Below, piece after piece: positions 44,538-53,535 of a stretch of DNA of 64,000 nucleotides. Both the position numbers and the translations under genes were made by a program. The stretch is from Clostridium novyi NT (GTDB lineage: Bacteria; Bacillota; Clostridia; Clostridiales; Clostridiaceae): positions 744,001-808,000 of the forward strand of contig NC_008593.1 of the NCBI RefSeq assembly GCF_000014125.1, written 5' to 3'. Numbering within the stretch: the first letter of the stretch is position 1; each line of letters opens with the position of its first letter. Under the pieces are notes generated by a model, which did not search any database, was not told where the DNA came from, and worked only from the letters and a program-made list of their open reading frames with translations.

Positions 44538-46226
44538 ATGAATAAATTTAACAAGAAAAGGTTAGGAGATTTATTAGTAGAAGCTGGCAAAATAACTGAG
44601 AAGCAATTAGTTAAAGAGTTAGAGAGACAGAGGATTACCGGTATTAAATTAGGAGAATTACTTGTTAAAGATAATATATTAACAGAAGATGACATAATAG
44701 ATGTACTTCAATATCAATTAGGTGTTCAAAGAGTATATTTAGATATGATGAAACTAGATAAAGATGCTGTAAGGTCTATTCCTGAAAATTTAGCTGAAAA
44801 ATACAATTTAATTGCCATTGGCTATGATGGAGATAAAATTAAAGTAGCTATGGTAGATCCACTTAATGTATTTGCAATAGATGATGTTTATATATCTACA
44901 GGAAAGCAAGTTATTCCGTTTATAGAGTCTAAAGCTAGTATAAAGTCTGCAATAGACAAGTATTATTCTAGTGAAGATGTAGAAAAAGCAGCTGAAGAAT
45001 TAAGTAAATCAAGTGTTGGACAAAAAAGTCAAACAGAAGATATAGAAGAGTTGTATGATGTAAAAAATGCTCCAGTTGTAAAAATGATAGATTCCATTAC
45101 TAAAAATGCAGTAAAAGCAAAAGCAAGTGATATACACATAGAACCATTTGAAAACTATATGAAAATAAGATATAGAATAGATGGTGCACTTCAAGAAATG
45201 CTTAGAGTTCCAATAGAAACAGCACATTCTCTCATTGCTAGAATAAAAATAATGGCTAATCTAGATATAGCAGAAAAAAGACTTCCACAAGACGGTAGAA
45301 TAATTACAAAAATAGATAATCAAAAGATAGATTTAAGGGTATCCATCCTTCCAACTATTTTTGGAGAAAAAATTGTTATTAGAATTCTTAAAGCTGAAAA
45401 CTTTTTAATAGGTAAAGAAAAATTAGGAATGTCAAAAGGTGATATTGAAAGGCTTGAAAGAATTATAAAAAGTCCCTATGGAATAGTTTTGGTTACAGGA
45501 CCAACAGGAAGTGGTAAATCTACAACATTATATACAATGTTACAAGAACTTAATACAACAGAGACAAATATAATAACTATAGAAGATCCAGTTGAATATA
45601 TAATGGATGGAGTAAATCAAGTTAATGTAAATACTAAAGCTGGACTTACATTTGCATCAGGGCTTAGGTCTATATTAAGACAAGATCCAGATGTGGTTAT
45701 GATAGGAGAAATAAGAGATAATGAAACAGCAGAAATCGCCATAAGAGCAGCAGTTACAGGACATTTAGTTTTAAGTACAATACATACAAATGATGCACCT
45801 TCATCAATTGTAAGATTAAAGGATATGGGAATAGAGTCATATCTTATAGCAGCGGCATTATCAGGAGTAATAGCTCAAAGACTTGTTAGAAGAATATGTC
45901 CTAAATGTAAAGAAGAATACATTGCAAATGATTATGAGAAAAAGCTTTTAGAAGTTAGCGAGAAAGATAATGTAAAGCTTTACAGAGGGAGAGGATGTAA
46001 CTTTTGCAACAATACAGGATATAGTGGAAGAGTTGGGATATACGAAATAATGGAGATTACAAAAGAGATTAGGGAACTTATGCAAAGAAATGCATCCATG
46101 AAGGAAATTATGGAAGCTAACAGTAGAAATGGTGTTAAAAATATAAAAATGGCTTGCAGAGATGTTGTTATGAGGGGAGATACAACAGTTGAAGAACTTG
46201 CAAAAGTATCTTTCTTAAAGGAATAA
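44538..46226 (+). CDS. pilB: Type IV pilus extension ATPase PilB
   Basis: ATG 44538 follows GGGG/AATGGG; an upstream in-frame GTG at 44514 has no ribosome site. The 562-residue protein has the MshEN-type N-terminal domain (KRLGDLLVEAGKITEKQL), which binds c-di-GMP in some relatives. It then has Walker A GPTGSGKS from residue 321, an Asp box, Walker B (VMIGEIRDNETAE) and a four-cysteine zinc site (CPKC, CNFC). It powers pilus assembly from the cytoplasm. It is the first gene of the locus; no PilT retraction ATPase is present in the window. Confidence 0.95.
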   Translation: MNKFNKKRLGDLLVEAGKITEKQLVKELERQRITGIKLGELLVKDNILTEDDIIDVLQYQLGVQRVYLDMMKLDKDAVRSIPENLAEKYNLIAIGYDGDKIKVAMVDPLNVFAIDDVYISTGKQVIPFIESKASIKSAIDKYYSSEDVEKAAEELSKSSVGQKSQTEDIEELYDVKNAPVVKMIDSITKNAVKAKASDIHIEPFENYMKIRYRIDGALQEMLRVPIETAHSLIARIKIMANLDIAEKRLPQDGRIITKIDNQKIDLRVSILPTIFGEKIVIRILKAENFLIGKEKLGMSKGDIERLERIIKSPYGIVLVTGPTGSGKSTTLYTMLQELNTTETNIITIEDPVEYIMDGVNQVNVNTKAGLTFASGLRSILRQDPDVVMIGEIRDNETAEIAIRAAVTGHLVLSTIHTNDAPSSIVRLKDMGIESYLIAAALSGVIAQRLVRRICPKCKEEYIANDYEKKLLEVSEKDNVKLYRGRGCNFCNNTGYSGRVGIYEIMEITKEIRELMQRNASMKEIMEANSRNGVKNIKMACRDVVMRGDTTVEELAKVSFLKE

Positions 46227-46254
46227 ATATTAATAAACAAAAGGAGGTGAGCCT

Positions 46255-47463
46255 ATGGCAATATTTAAATATAAGGCTATGAATAAAGAAGGAAGATTTC
46301 TTGAAGGGGAAGTCAATGCTAGTAGTACAAATGAAGTTGTTGCAATTATAAGAGGGAGAGACTATTTACCAGTAAGAATAGAAGAAAAAGTGGAAAGCAA
46401 AAAGATAGATATTGCAAAATCTTTTGCAAAAGTAAAATCAAAGGATCTTGCTGTATTTTGTAGACAATTTGCTACATTACTTGATGCAGGAGCAGATATT
46501 TTAAATTCTGTTGATTTGCTCCGAAAACAAGCTGAAAATCCAAAATTAAAAGATAGTCTTGAAGTTGTATATGAAGAAATTCAAAAGGGATATACTTTAT
46601 CAAGTTGTATGGATAAATTTAAAGATGTTTATCCAAAACTCTTAGTTAATATGGTCAGATCAGGGGAAGAAACAGGACAACTAGGTTCTGTTATGGAAAA
46701 GATGGCAGAGCAATATGAAAGAGAACATAGAATAAACAGTAAAATAAAGGGTGCATTTATGTATCCAATAATATTAATTATAGTATGTGTATCTGCTGTA
46801 ACATTTTTATTAACCTGTGTTATGCCAACATTTGTTCAAATGTTTGAAGATAGTGGAGTAGAACTTCCAGGACCAACTAAGGTAGTAATGGGAATCAGTA
46901 ATGGGGTAAAAGAGCATTGGTACATAATATTATTAGTAATAATTTTCATATTTGGAGGGCTTAAAGCATTTGCCAAAAGAGAAGAAGGGGCAAAAATTAT
47001 AGATAAAATGAAGCTACAATTTCCAGGAGTAAAAAAGACCATGAGAAAAATTGTAGCTATGAGATTTTCAAGAGGACTTTCAACGACACTATACAGTGGA
47101 GTTAGCATGATAAATGCACTTAGTATAGTGGCAAAAGTTATTGACAATAAATTAATAGAAGTAAAAATAATGAAAGCTAGAGAAAGTGTAATAAAAGGGA
47201 TAACTTTAAGTGAATCCCTTAGAGATATAACTGAATTTCCAGAAATGCTATTTGCTATGACGAAAATAGGAGAGGAATCAGGAAGACTTGATGACATACT
47301 AGAAAAGACAGCCACCTTCTACGAACAAGAAGTAGAAGAATCCCTAGAAAAAATGACAAGCATGATGGAACCAATCTTAATAGTTGTCATGGGAATCTTA
47401 ATTGGAGCAATAGTAGTAGCAATGGCAATGCCAATGTTTGATATGTTTAAGACAGTACAATAG
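46255..47463 (+). CDS. pilC: Type IV pilus inner-membrane platform protein PilC
   Basis: A 402-residue GspF/PilC protein with two homologous halves (FCRQFATLLDAGADILNSVD and FSRGLSTTLYSGVSMINALS). Each is followed by SGEETGQLG or GEESGRLDD and a membrane helix pair. It links PilB to the pilin-polymerising platform. The gap to pilB is 28 bases with an AAGGAGGTGA ribosome site. Confidence 0.95.
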   Translation: MAIFKYKAMNKEGRFLEGEVNASSTNEVVAIIRGRDYLPVRIEEKVESKKIDIAKSFAKVKSKDLAVFCRQFATLLDAGADILNSVDLLRKQAENPKLKDSLEVVYEEIQKGYTLSSCMDKFKDVYPKLLVNMVRSGEETGQLGSVMEKMAEQYEREHRINSKIKGAFMYPIILIIVCVSAVTFLLTCVMPTFVQMFEDSGVELPGPTKVVMGISNGVKEHWYIILLVIIFIFGGLKAFAKREEGAKIIDKMKLQFPGVKKTMRKIVAMRFSRGLSTTLYSGVSMINALSIVAKVIDNKLIEVKIMKARESVIKGITLSESLRDITEFPEMLFAMTKIGEESGRLDDILEKTATFYEQEVEESLEKMTSMMEPILIVVMGILIGAIVVAMAMPMFDMFKTVQ

Positions 47464-47673
47464 GGAAAACTTCAAAACAAGGGCAAAGGTAAAACAAGGG
47501 AATAGGAAGGGAAGGATCAAGGGAGTAGGGAAAGAACACTAATTGATTTATGTCATATCTTTTAAGTTAAACTCCCTGGTTTTTAAATAACCTTGTATTT
47601 ACAGAAGGTCACGATATTAATGTTTCTATGGGGAAACGTTATATATAAATAATTAGAATAGGGGGAGTTTTAA
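47464..47673 (+). other. Purine-rich, structured leader before the major pilin gene
   Basis: The first 70 bases after pilC are almost pure A and G. Further on, GGGAGT (47520) can pair with ACTCCC (47571), ACCTT with AAGGT, and TAATGTTTC (47618-47626) with GAAACGTTA (47633-47641). A GGGGGAG ribosome site ends it. No known c-di-GMP riboswitch signature is recognisable to me. Confidence 0.45.
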
Positions 47674-48150
47674 ATGGAAAGTATCCAGGCAAAACAAAAA
47701 AAGAAAAAGGGTTTTACATTGATTGAACTTATTATCGTAATAGCAATCTTAGGAATATTAGCACTTATAGCAATACCTAAGTTTGGATCAGCACAAAAGG
47801 ATGCAAAAGTTAAAGCAGATATAGCTACTGCAAAAACAATAGCAGGTACGGTTTCTACTGCACTTGCTAAAGGTGATGAGACTAGTTCAAAATTGAAAAA
47901 AACATTTAACGAGTATAAAGATATAGATAAAGACACAACGGAAATAGTTGAAAAAGGGTTAAATGGAAAAACAAAAGTGCAAGCTTTAGAAGATGGAAAA
48001 TTTCAAATCAAAATAGACGATGAAGAAAATGTTTTTATTCAAGTTGTTGGAAAAAATGATGAAAATGGTGCGTCTACTATAGCGTGTCAATTATACCCTT
48101 TGAAAGAAGGAAGTAACTATCCCAAGGCTAGTGATAAGAAAGAAGAATAA
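47674..48150 (+). CDS. pilA: Major type IV pilin (prepilin)
   Basis: A 158-residue prepilin with a basic leader (MESIQAKQKKKKG), cleavage at G|F and the N-methylation/assembly motif FTLIELIIVIAILGILALIA, including Glu5. The C-terminal globular part is short and lacks a disulphide pair (one Cys near residue 143). It is probably the main pilus subunit because it directly follows pilC, has its own strong ribosome site and is followed by a stable hairpin. Confidence 0.88.
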   Translation: MESIQAKQKKKKGFTLIELIIVIAILGILALIAIPKFGSAQKDAKVKADIATAKTIAGTVSTALAKGDETSSKLKKTFNEYKDIDKDTTEIVEKGLNGKTKVQALEDGKFQIKIDDEENVFIQVVGKNDENGASTIACQLYPLKEGSNYPKASDKKEE

Positions 48151-48158
48151 ATGTCAAG

Positions 48159-48189
48159 TAAACTCAATGCATTTAATGCATTGAGTTTA
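48159..48189 (+). other. Stable intercistronic hairpin after the major pilin gene
   Basis: TAAACTCAATGCAT pairs perfectly with ATGCATTGAGTTTA around a TTA loop. There is no T tract, so it is more likely an mRNA stabiliser or weak attenuator that raises pilin over the downstream genes. Confidence 0.6.
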
Positions 48190-48217
48190 TTAAAAACAAT
48201 AGATAGGAAGTGAGAAA

Positions 48218-48793
48218 ATGAAGGGATACAATTTCTTTGAGTATTTTGAAGGAGAAAAAGGTGGACTAGAGTCAAAAACAACTTATGCTGCTATTGGAGC
48301 GGCTTGTGTTATTGGAATCATGATTACTTTATTTATTGTAAATTGTTTTAGAATTAATTTATTAAAAAAAGATATAGCATCATTAGAGGATAATATCAAT
48401 TCAAAAGAGTATAAGATTACATATAGAGAAAAAGAGCAAGGGGAGAGAAAGTTAAAGGTATTAGAGGATTACTATAAATTGGTTTCTTCTGCTGAAAGCT
48501 CAGTTAATAAAAAAGATTACATAAATACTGATTTAATAAAGGACATATCAAGTACAGTGCCTAAAAGTGTTTCTTTTCAAAATATTACTGTTTCAGATAA
48601 GACAGTTACAATACAAGGAACATCACAAACTAGGGTTGCTGTGGGAGAACTTGAACATAATTTAAAGGAACTTGGAATTTTTGAAGAAGTACATGTTCCA
48701 GACATATCAGAGAATTCTAATGATGAAAACAGTTATTCTTTCAATTTTAATATAAGTTTTAAATTGAAGGAGGGCAAAGATAATGCAAAGTAA
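48218..48793 (+). CDS. pilN: PilN-like pilus alignment protein
   Basis: A 191-residue bitopic protein: cytosolic start (YNFFEYFEGEKGG), membrane helix about 24-45, coiled coil (about 50-85) and a small alpha/beta domain (DISSTVPKSVSFQNITVSDK). This is the PilN/GspL pattern. The expected PilN partner PilM is encoded later in the same locus. Its end overlaps the next gene by 11 bases. Confidence 0.75.
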   Translation: MKGYNFFEYFEGEKGGLESKTTYAAIGAACVIGIMITLFIVNCFRINLLKKDIASLEDNINSKEYKITYREKEQGERKLKVLEDYYKLVSSAESSVNKKDYINTDLIKDISSTVPKSVSFQNITVSDKTVTIQGTSQTRVAVGELEHNLKELGIFEEVHVPDISENSNDENSYSFNFNISFKLKEGKDNAK

Positions 48794-50078
48794 AATATCA
48801 GATAAACTAAAAACTAGTGAAAAAGAAAAAATATTATTAATAATAGTAGGAATTTTAGCTTTAGTAGTTTTATATTATCAATTTAGTTTCACAAAGCAAT
48901 CAGAAAAAATAAAAGCATTATCAGATCAAAGAACAGAGCTTCAAGAAAAGGTAGACTCTCTACCACAACTTAAAATAAAAAATGAAAAAAGAAAAAAAGA
49001 AATAAAAATAGTAAATGCTAATATATACGATTCTAGTAGTACATTTTTCCCAGAAATTATTCAAGAAAAAATCATAACAACATTAGATGATATGATAAAT
49101 AAATGTAATGTTCAGTGTAATTCAATGTCAATTTCAGAACCAGTTACAGAAACTTTTAAAGATGAGGATAAAAAATATAGTAAAGAGAAGGAAAAAAATC
49201 CTTTAGAAGATTTAGTAAATAAGTACCATGATTTAGAAGGAAATACTTCTGTTAAAGGTAAAGAACATAAACCTAAAAAAACTAATAATAGTAAAGATGA
49301 AAAATCAGAACCTATGGCAACACATTTATCAATTACAGTTAATTTTACAGGAAGTTATGGAAATGTATTAAAGTTTATAGATGAAATAAAGGGATTTTAT
49401 AAAAGAATAGTAATAAGCAATATTAGTTTTGCAGTAGATGAAAAAGGTATAAGTGGAAATATGGTATTAGATTTTTATGCTATTCCTAAGATTTATAATG
49501 ATGATACAGAATATACACAGTGGAATTTTGCTGATGAATATGGAAGAGTAGATGTATTTAAATATAATGGACAACCAGCTCAAAATGGAGACGCTACAGC
49601 TGCAGACAATGCTACAAATACAACAAGTGGAGAAGCTTTTGAATCTAGTAAACCTCAAAAACAGTATGATTTTTATTGTAGTTTAAAACCAATATCTTCA
49701 GATTTACCTACAGTAATGATTGGAAAGGCAAAGGATCAAGAAAGAAAGACCTATGTTTATGCTGATAATGATGGTATAGAAGATGTTGAAATATACTTAG
49801 TTCAAAAGGGCAACAAGTATTTCTATAGATATAAAACTAAGGGAGAACAATATCCGAAGAATGGGAAAGAACAAGAATTTACTCCAAATTCAAAGGAATT
49901 TAATATGAAGATATATTCTACAAGTAGAAATTCTAAAAATGATAAGGCTGGAGCAAATATAAAGATATACAATAAAACAAATCTAAAACTAAACGTAGAT
50001 GTTCAAGGTGATGACAAAGAAAGACCTCGTGTGAATATAATAAAACAAGGTGGAACCATAAATGTAAGTAAGTTTTAA
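48783..50078 (+). CDS. pilO: PilO-like pilus alignment protein with a C-terminal extension
   Basis: A 431-residue protein with membrane helix about 18-36, coiled coil about 40-80, then a PilO-like domain (about 95-240: MATHLSITVNFTGSYGNVLK, FIDEIKGFYKRIVISNISF). Residues about 285-431 are an extra beta-rich domain not found in typical PilO (about 200 residues). PilO forms the inner-membrane alignment complex with PilN and PilM. It overlaps pilN by 11 bases. Confidence 0.75.
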   Translation: MQSKISDKLKTSEKEKILLIIVGILALVVLYYQFSFTKQSEKIKALSDQRTELQEKVDSLPQLKIKNEKRKKEIKIVNANIYDSSSTFFPEIIQEKIITTLDDMINKCNVQCNSMSISEPVTETFKDEDKKYSKEKEKNPLEDLVNKYHDLEGNTSVKGKEHKPKKTNNSKDEKSEPMATHLSITVNFTGSYGNVLKFIDEIKGFYKRIVISNISFAVDEKGISGNMVLDFYAIPKIYNDDTEYTQWNFADEYGRVDVFKYNGQPAQNGDATAADNATNTTSGEAFESSKPQKQYDFYCSLKPISSDLPTVMIGKAKDQERKTYVYADNDGIEDVEIYLVQKGNKYFYRYKTKGEQYPKNGKEQEFTPNSKEFNMKIYSTSRNSKNDKAGANIKIYNKTNLKLNVDVQGDDKERPRVNIIKQGGTINVSKF

Positions 50079-50090
50079 TGAGGGGTGACC

Positions 50091-50786
50091 ATGAAAGTAA
50101 AAAAAGGATTTAGTTTAATAGAAGTTATAATAGCACTGGCAGTATTTATGATAATAATAATTCCTATATTTTCTTTAACTTTAGGAACTACAAAGATAAC
50201 AAAGCAATCAGAAGATAAACTAAAAGCTTCAGCCATTGGGCAAGAGGTAATGGAGAAGTTAAAGAATGGCAATATACACGATAATTTATTTGGAAGTGAA
50301 AAAAAAGAAAAGGAATATAAAAAAGATGATTTTAATGTAAAAATTTTTGTAGAGCCTACAGAGTACAAGTTTAAGGAATTAGATATGGATAAAGCATATA
50401 AAGACATTAAATATGATGAAGAAATAGATGTAGATAGCTATAAATATAAGAATAAAACTTTAGAGATTAAAAATGATGAACAGGGAAAAGATGAAAAAAA
50501 TATAAAGGTTAAATTAAGCGGAAATAATAACGTAAATGTAAGTATAGAAAATAGGAATATAAATTCAGCTTTAAATATTTATTTTTTAAAAGATTCTGGA
50601 TGTTCCTGTGATTATACCATTAAGGAGATTGAAGGAAAGGTTAAAATTTTCTCTAATTTAATTAACGATGAGAATAACAACAAGAAAAATTATTTGCCAT
50701 GTAGACTTTATAAAATTAAAGTTATGGTAAGTAAGAAAGGTGAGAATCTACAAAATATTGAGGGGTATAGAACTTTCTTAAAGTAG
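50091..50786 (+). CDS. Type IV minor prepilin (PilV-like)
   Basis: ATG 50091 follows GAGGGGTGA. The 231-residue protein has the prepilin signal KVKKG|FSLIEVIIALAVFMI with Glu5. The rest is hydrophilic with two neighbouring cysteines (SGCSCDY). Minor pilins prime pilus assembly or sit at the tip. It follows pilO by 12 bases and precedes a large PilX-like gene by 12. Confidence 0.8.
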   Translation: MKVKKGFSLIEVIIALAVFMIIIIPIFSLTLGTTKITKQSEDKLKASAIGQEVMEKLKNGNIHDNLFGSEKKEKEYKKDDFNVKIFVEPTEYKFKELDMDKAYKDIKYDEEIDVDSYKYKNKTLEIKNDEQGKDEKNIKVKLSGNNNVNVSIENRNINSALNIYFLKDSGCSCDYTIKEIEGKVKIFSNLINDENNNKKNYLPCRLYKIKVMVSKKGENLQNIEGYRTFLK

Positions 50787-50798
50787 GGAAGTGATAAT

Positions 50799-53039
50799 TT
50801 GATTAATATAGATAAATTAAAAAAATCTAAAAAAGGCTCAGGCTTAATCATTGTTATAATGGTGTTTGCATTTCTTAGTATAGTAGGTATGGCTTTTATT
50901 TCAATGTCCCTATCTTCTTATAAATTAAGAATTGCAAAATCAAATGCAAAAACAGGACTTTATGGAGCAGAATCAGGAATTGATGAGGCTTATGGCATCA
51001 TAGGTAATAAGGTTGATGAATCTATTACTAAGGGTGATGAGCAGGTAAATGAATTTGTAAAAGAAGTAAATTCAATAATACAAAATCCAGAAGAAAAGAT
51101 TGATGAAAAAGGTAATTTCCAAAAGTTGAATCATATGGAATGGGAAAATTACTATAAATTATGTATTGATAAGAAAGATGAACCCCAAATTAAGAATGAT
51201 AAGAAGACTTATATTTATACTTTAAAAGATAATGAGTTTAAAAAATGTCAAAATAAAATATTTAAGTTAGCTTATAAAGAGAATATATTGGGTTCTGAAT
51301 CAGATAATGGAATAGTATATGAGTTAAATAATGAGGATAATTATAAATTTAACATTCAAGAAGATGGTAATAAGGAAATACCTAAAATAGTTGCAGAAGG
51401 CAAAGAAGCTACGGAAAAAGAAAAAAATAAATTAATAACAATAAATATTAAATCTAATTTTATTCACAAAGGTATACCTAAAGAAATAACTACCAATTAT
51501 GATGTTTATATACCAGATTATAATAAAGTTTATTATAAAGAAATTGAAAATAAATCAATACCTAAATATCCAATTATAGAAAAAAATGTATTAGTAAATG
51601 GAAGCATGGATGTTCAAGGTGAAACAAAGGTAAAGGGAAATATTTATGTAAAAGGTAAAAATTCTATAAATGAAAATAGGGGAATCATATTAAATAGTTC
51701 CAAAGATGTAACTTTTGGTGGAAAAGTAGCAACACCTGAGGATTTTAAATTTATAGGAAAGACAAAGTGTATGGTAGAAGGAGACTTATTTGCAAAGAAT
51801 GTTCAAATTAAAGAAAATGCACCTTACAGCACGTTAAATGTTAAAAACGCATCAATGTATACTAAGGATGACCTTGAGATTGATGCAAGTGGAAGTGAAG
51901 TATTAATAGATGGTGCTTATTATGGATTATCTGATGGATCAGAGAGTTCAACAGCTGATAAATCAAGTTCTATTAATATAAATGCAGTAGATAATATGGA
52001 AAATATTGACTGCTTATTAAAAATAAGAGACTTAAAGAATGAAGGAAGCATTATTATGGGAACATCTTATGCTGATTTTATAAAAAATAAAGAGGAAAAA
52101 AATGAGAATGGAGAATTAAAAAAAGATGAAGAAAAAAAGTACCAAACAGGAGAATCTTTATCCATAAAGGGTAACTATAAGGCTTATAGTTTTCCTTTAA
52201 TTTATAAAGATCAGTATAAAGATGATAAGTATTATAAAAAGCTTTTAGATGTTGAATACGAGTATTATAAGTTTATAAAAAATCCAGAGTATCCACATAT
52301 AGCATTTGTAGATAAGTTTTTAAATGGTGATAAATTAAATGTTTTTGATAAAAGTAAGTATTTTAAATATATTTGTGAAGATGAAGATTATAGTGAGTTA
52401 ATAAATAAAGGCAATAATAAAAAGGATAAAAACAATAATATGGAAAAAGGAGTATATATAAATTGGAAACCCAATAAAAAAAACGATATATCTATAGGTG
52501 CTATTGTTTCAAAAGGAAATTTGTATGAATCAACATATAATTTAGATAATCAAATTCAAGATAAAGTTAAGGCTGTAACAGAAATGTATAAAGAAGAAAC
52601 AAGTGAAAAAAAGAAGTTTATTAATAAGAAAGAAATTGTAGAAAATTATGAAACTAAAAATCTTACAAATATAATTATAAAAAATAAAAGTGTATGTTCT
52701 AAAGAGTTAGAAAAGTTATTAAGTAAAGATGAGGCATCTATTGTGATAATAGATGGTGACTTAACTGTTGATTCAGATTTTAAATTTACAGGTATATTAA
52801 TAGTAACAGAAAACTTGACAATAAATAATGGTGGAAAACTTGACATAACAGAGGATAAAGAAGGAATTATGAATTTAATATGGGATAACTATAAAATTTT
52901 AAAGGACATATTTGTAGATGATGGTATAAAAGAAAAAGACAACTTTGAAAGTAAAGAAAGTATAGGCATTGTAGACAAAGAAGTTATTATTAAAAAAGAT
53001 AACCTTATACAAATGAAAAACTGGAAAATCATTAAATAA
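50799..53039 (+). CDS. Large PilX-like pilus protein with polymer-forming (bactofilin-like) repeats
   Basis: The start is TTG 50799 with an AGGGAAGTGAT ribosome site. The 746-residue protein begins with a prepilin-type helix (KKGSGLIIVIMVFAFLSIVG) lacking Glu5, as is common in PilX, followed by LYGAESGIDEAYGII, a PilX signature. Residues about 260-390 are short repeated beta strands (VNGSMDVQGETKVKGNIYVK, TFGGKVATPEDFKFIG) that suggest a right-handed beta-helix like bactofilins. A second such patch occurs near residues 640-690. It is far larger than usual PilX (about 150-250), so it may form part of the tip. Function is inferred. Confidence 0.65.
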   Translation: MINIDKLKKSKKGSGLIIVIMVFAFLSIVGMAFISMSLSSYKLRIAKSNAKTGLYGAESGIDEAYGIIGNKVDESITKGDEQVNEFVKEVNSIIQNPEEKIDEKGNFQKLNHMEWENYYKLCIDKKDEPQIKNDKKTYIYTLKDNEFKKCQNKIFKLAYKENILGSESDNGIVYELNNEDNYKFNIQEDGNKEIPKIVAEGKEATEKEKNKLITINIKSNFIHKGIPKEITTNYDVYIPDYNKVYYKEIENKSIPKYPIIEKNVLVNGSMDVQGETKVKGNIYVKGKNSINENRGIILNSSKDVTFGGKVATPEDFKFIGKTKCMVEGDLFAKNVQIKENAPYSTLNVKNASMYTKDDLEIDASGSEVLIDGAYYGLSDGSESSTADKSSSININAVDNMENIDCLLKIRDLKNEGSIIMGTSYADFIKNKEEKNENGELKKDEEKKYQTGESLSIKGNYKAYSFPLIYKDQYKDDKYYKKLLDVEYEYYKFIKNPEYPHIAFVDKFLNGDKLNVFDKSKYFKYICEDEDYSELINKGNNKKDKNNNMEKGVYINWKPNKKNDISIGAIVSKGNLYESTYNLDNQIQDKVKAVTEMYKEETSEKKKFINKKEIVENYETKNLTNIIIKNKSVCSKELEKLLSKDEASIVIIDGDLTVDSDFKFTGILIVTENLTINNGGKLDITEDKEGIMNLIWDNYKILKDIFVDDGIKEKDNFESKESIGIVDKEVIIKKDNLIQMKNWKIIK

Positions 53040-53058
53040 TCAAAAGGGAGATATGTAA

Positions 53059-53535
53059 ATGGAAAAAATACGTATAAAGAATGGTTTAACATTAATAGAA
53101 GTAAACTTGGCTTTAGTCATATTTATGATATTACTAGCTATAGTATCTCCCTTTTTTTATAGCAATTTTAAATCCTTAAATGAAGCTGATATAAGATTAG
53201 AGCTACAAGGAAAAGGGGAAAAGATTTTAGAGGATATAAACAAAAGGGCATTAGAAGCAAGTGGAATAGAGGAATTAAAAGATAAAAATAATGTAAAAGA
53301 AATAATATTCAAATATGAAGATGGTAGTGAGTATACATGGAAAAACCATTATGAAAATGGTATTAAGGTGAAGTTATTACCAGAAGGAAGCAATGAAGAA
53401 AATGCTAAAGGAATAAACATAAAATTAACTTTAAAAAAGAAAAAAATAGAACAAAAGCTAAGTACAGATGTTTATTTTAGAAATTATAATAAACAAAATA
53501 ATAAAATAGACAATAATGAAGAGGGTGGAAAATGA
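53059..53535 (+). CDS. Type IV minor prepilin (PilW/PilJ-like)
   Basis: A 158-residue protein with leader MEKIRIKNG and motif LTLIEVNLALVIFMILLAIV, cleavage G|L with Glu5 present. The C-terminal part is basic, without cysteines. Its stop overlaps the start of the prepilin peptidase gene (ATGA), so translation is coupled to the enzyme that cuts it. Confidence 0.8.
   Translation: MEKIRIKNGLTLIEVNLALVIFMILLAIVSPFFYSNFKSLNEADIRLELQGKGEKILEDINKRALEASGIEELKDKNNVKEIIFKYEDGSEYTWKNHYENGIKVKLLPEGSNEENAKGINIKLTLKKKKIEQKLSTDVYFRNYNKQNNKIDNNEEGGK

Noticed and set aside
46836..47315. 159-codon minus-strand open frame inside pilC
   Set aside because: It lies wholly antisense to a well-supported gene, has no ribosome site, and its hydrophobic, Ser/Leu-rich content is the usual reverse reading of a membrane-protein gene.
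47464..47673. c-di-GMP riboswitch before pilA
   Set aside because: A GGCAAA tract is present, but the other conserved parts of c-di-GMP-I or -II aptamers are not recognisable; reported only as an unexplained leader.
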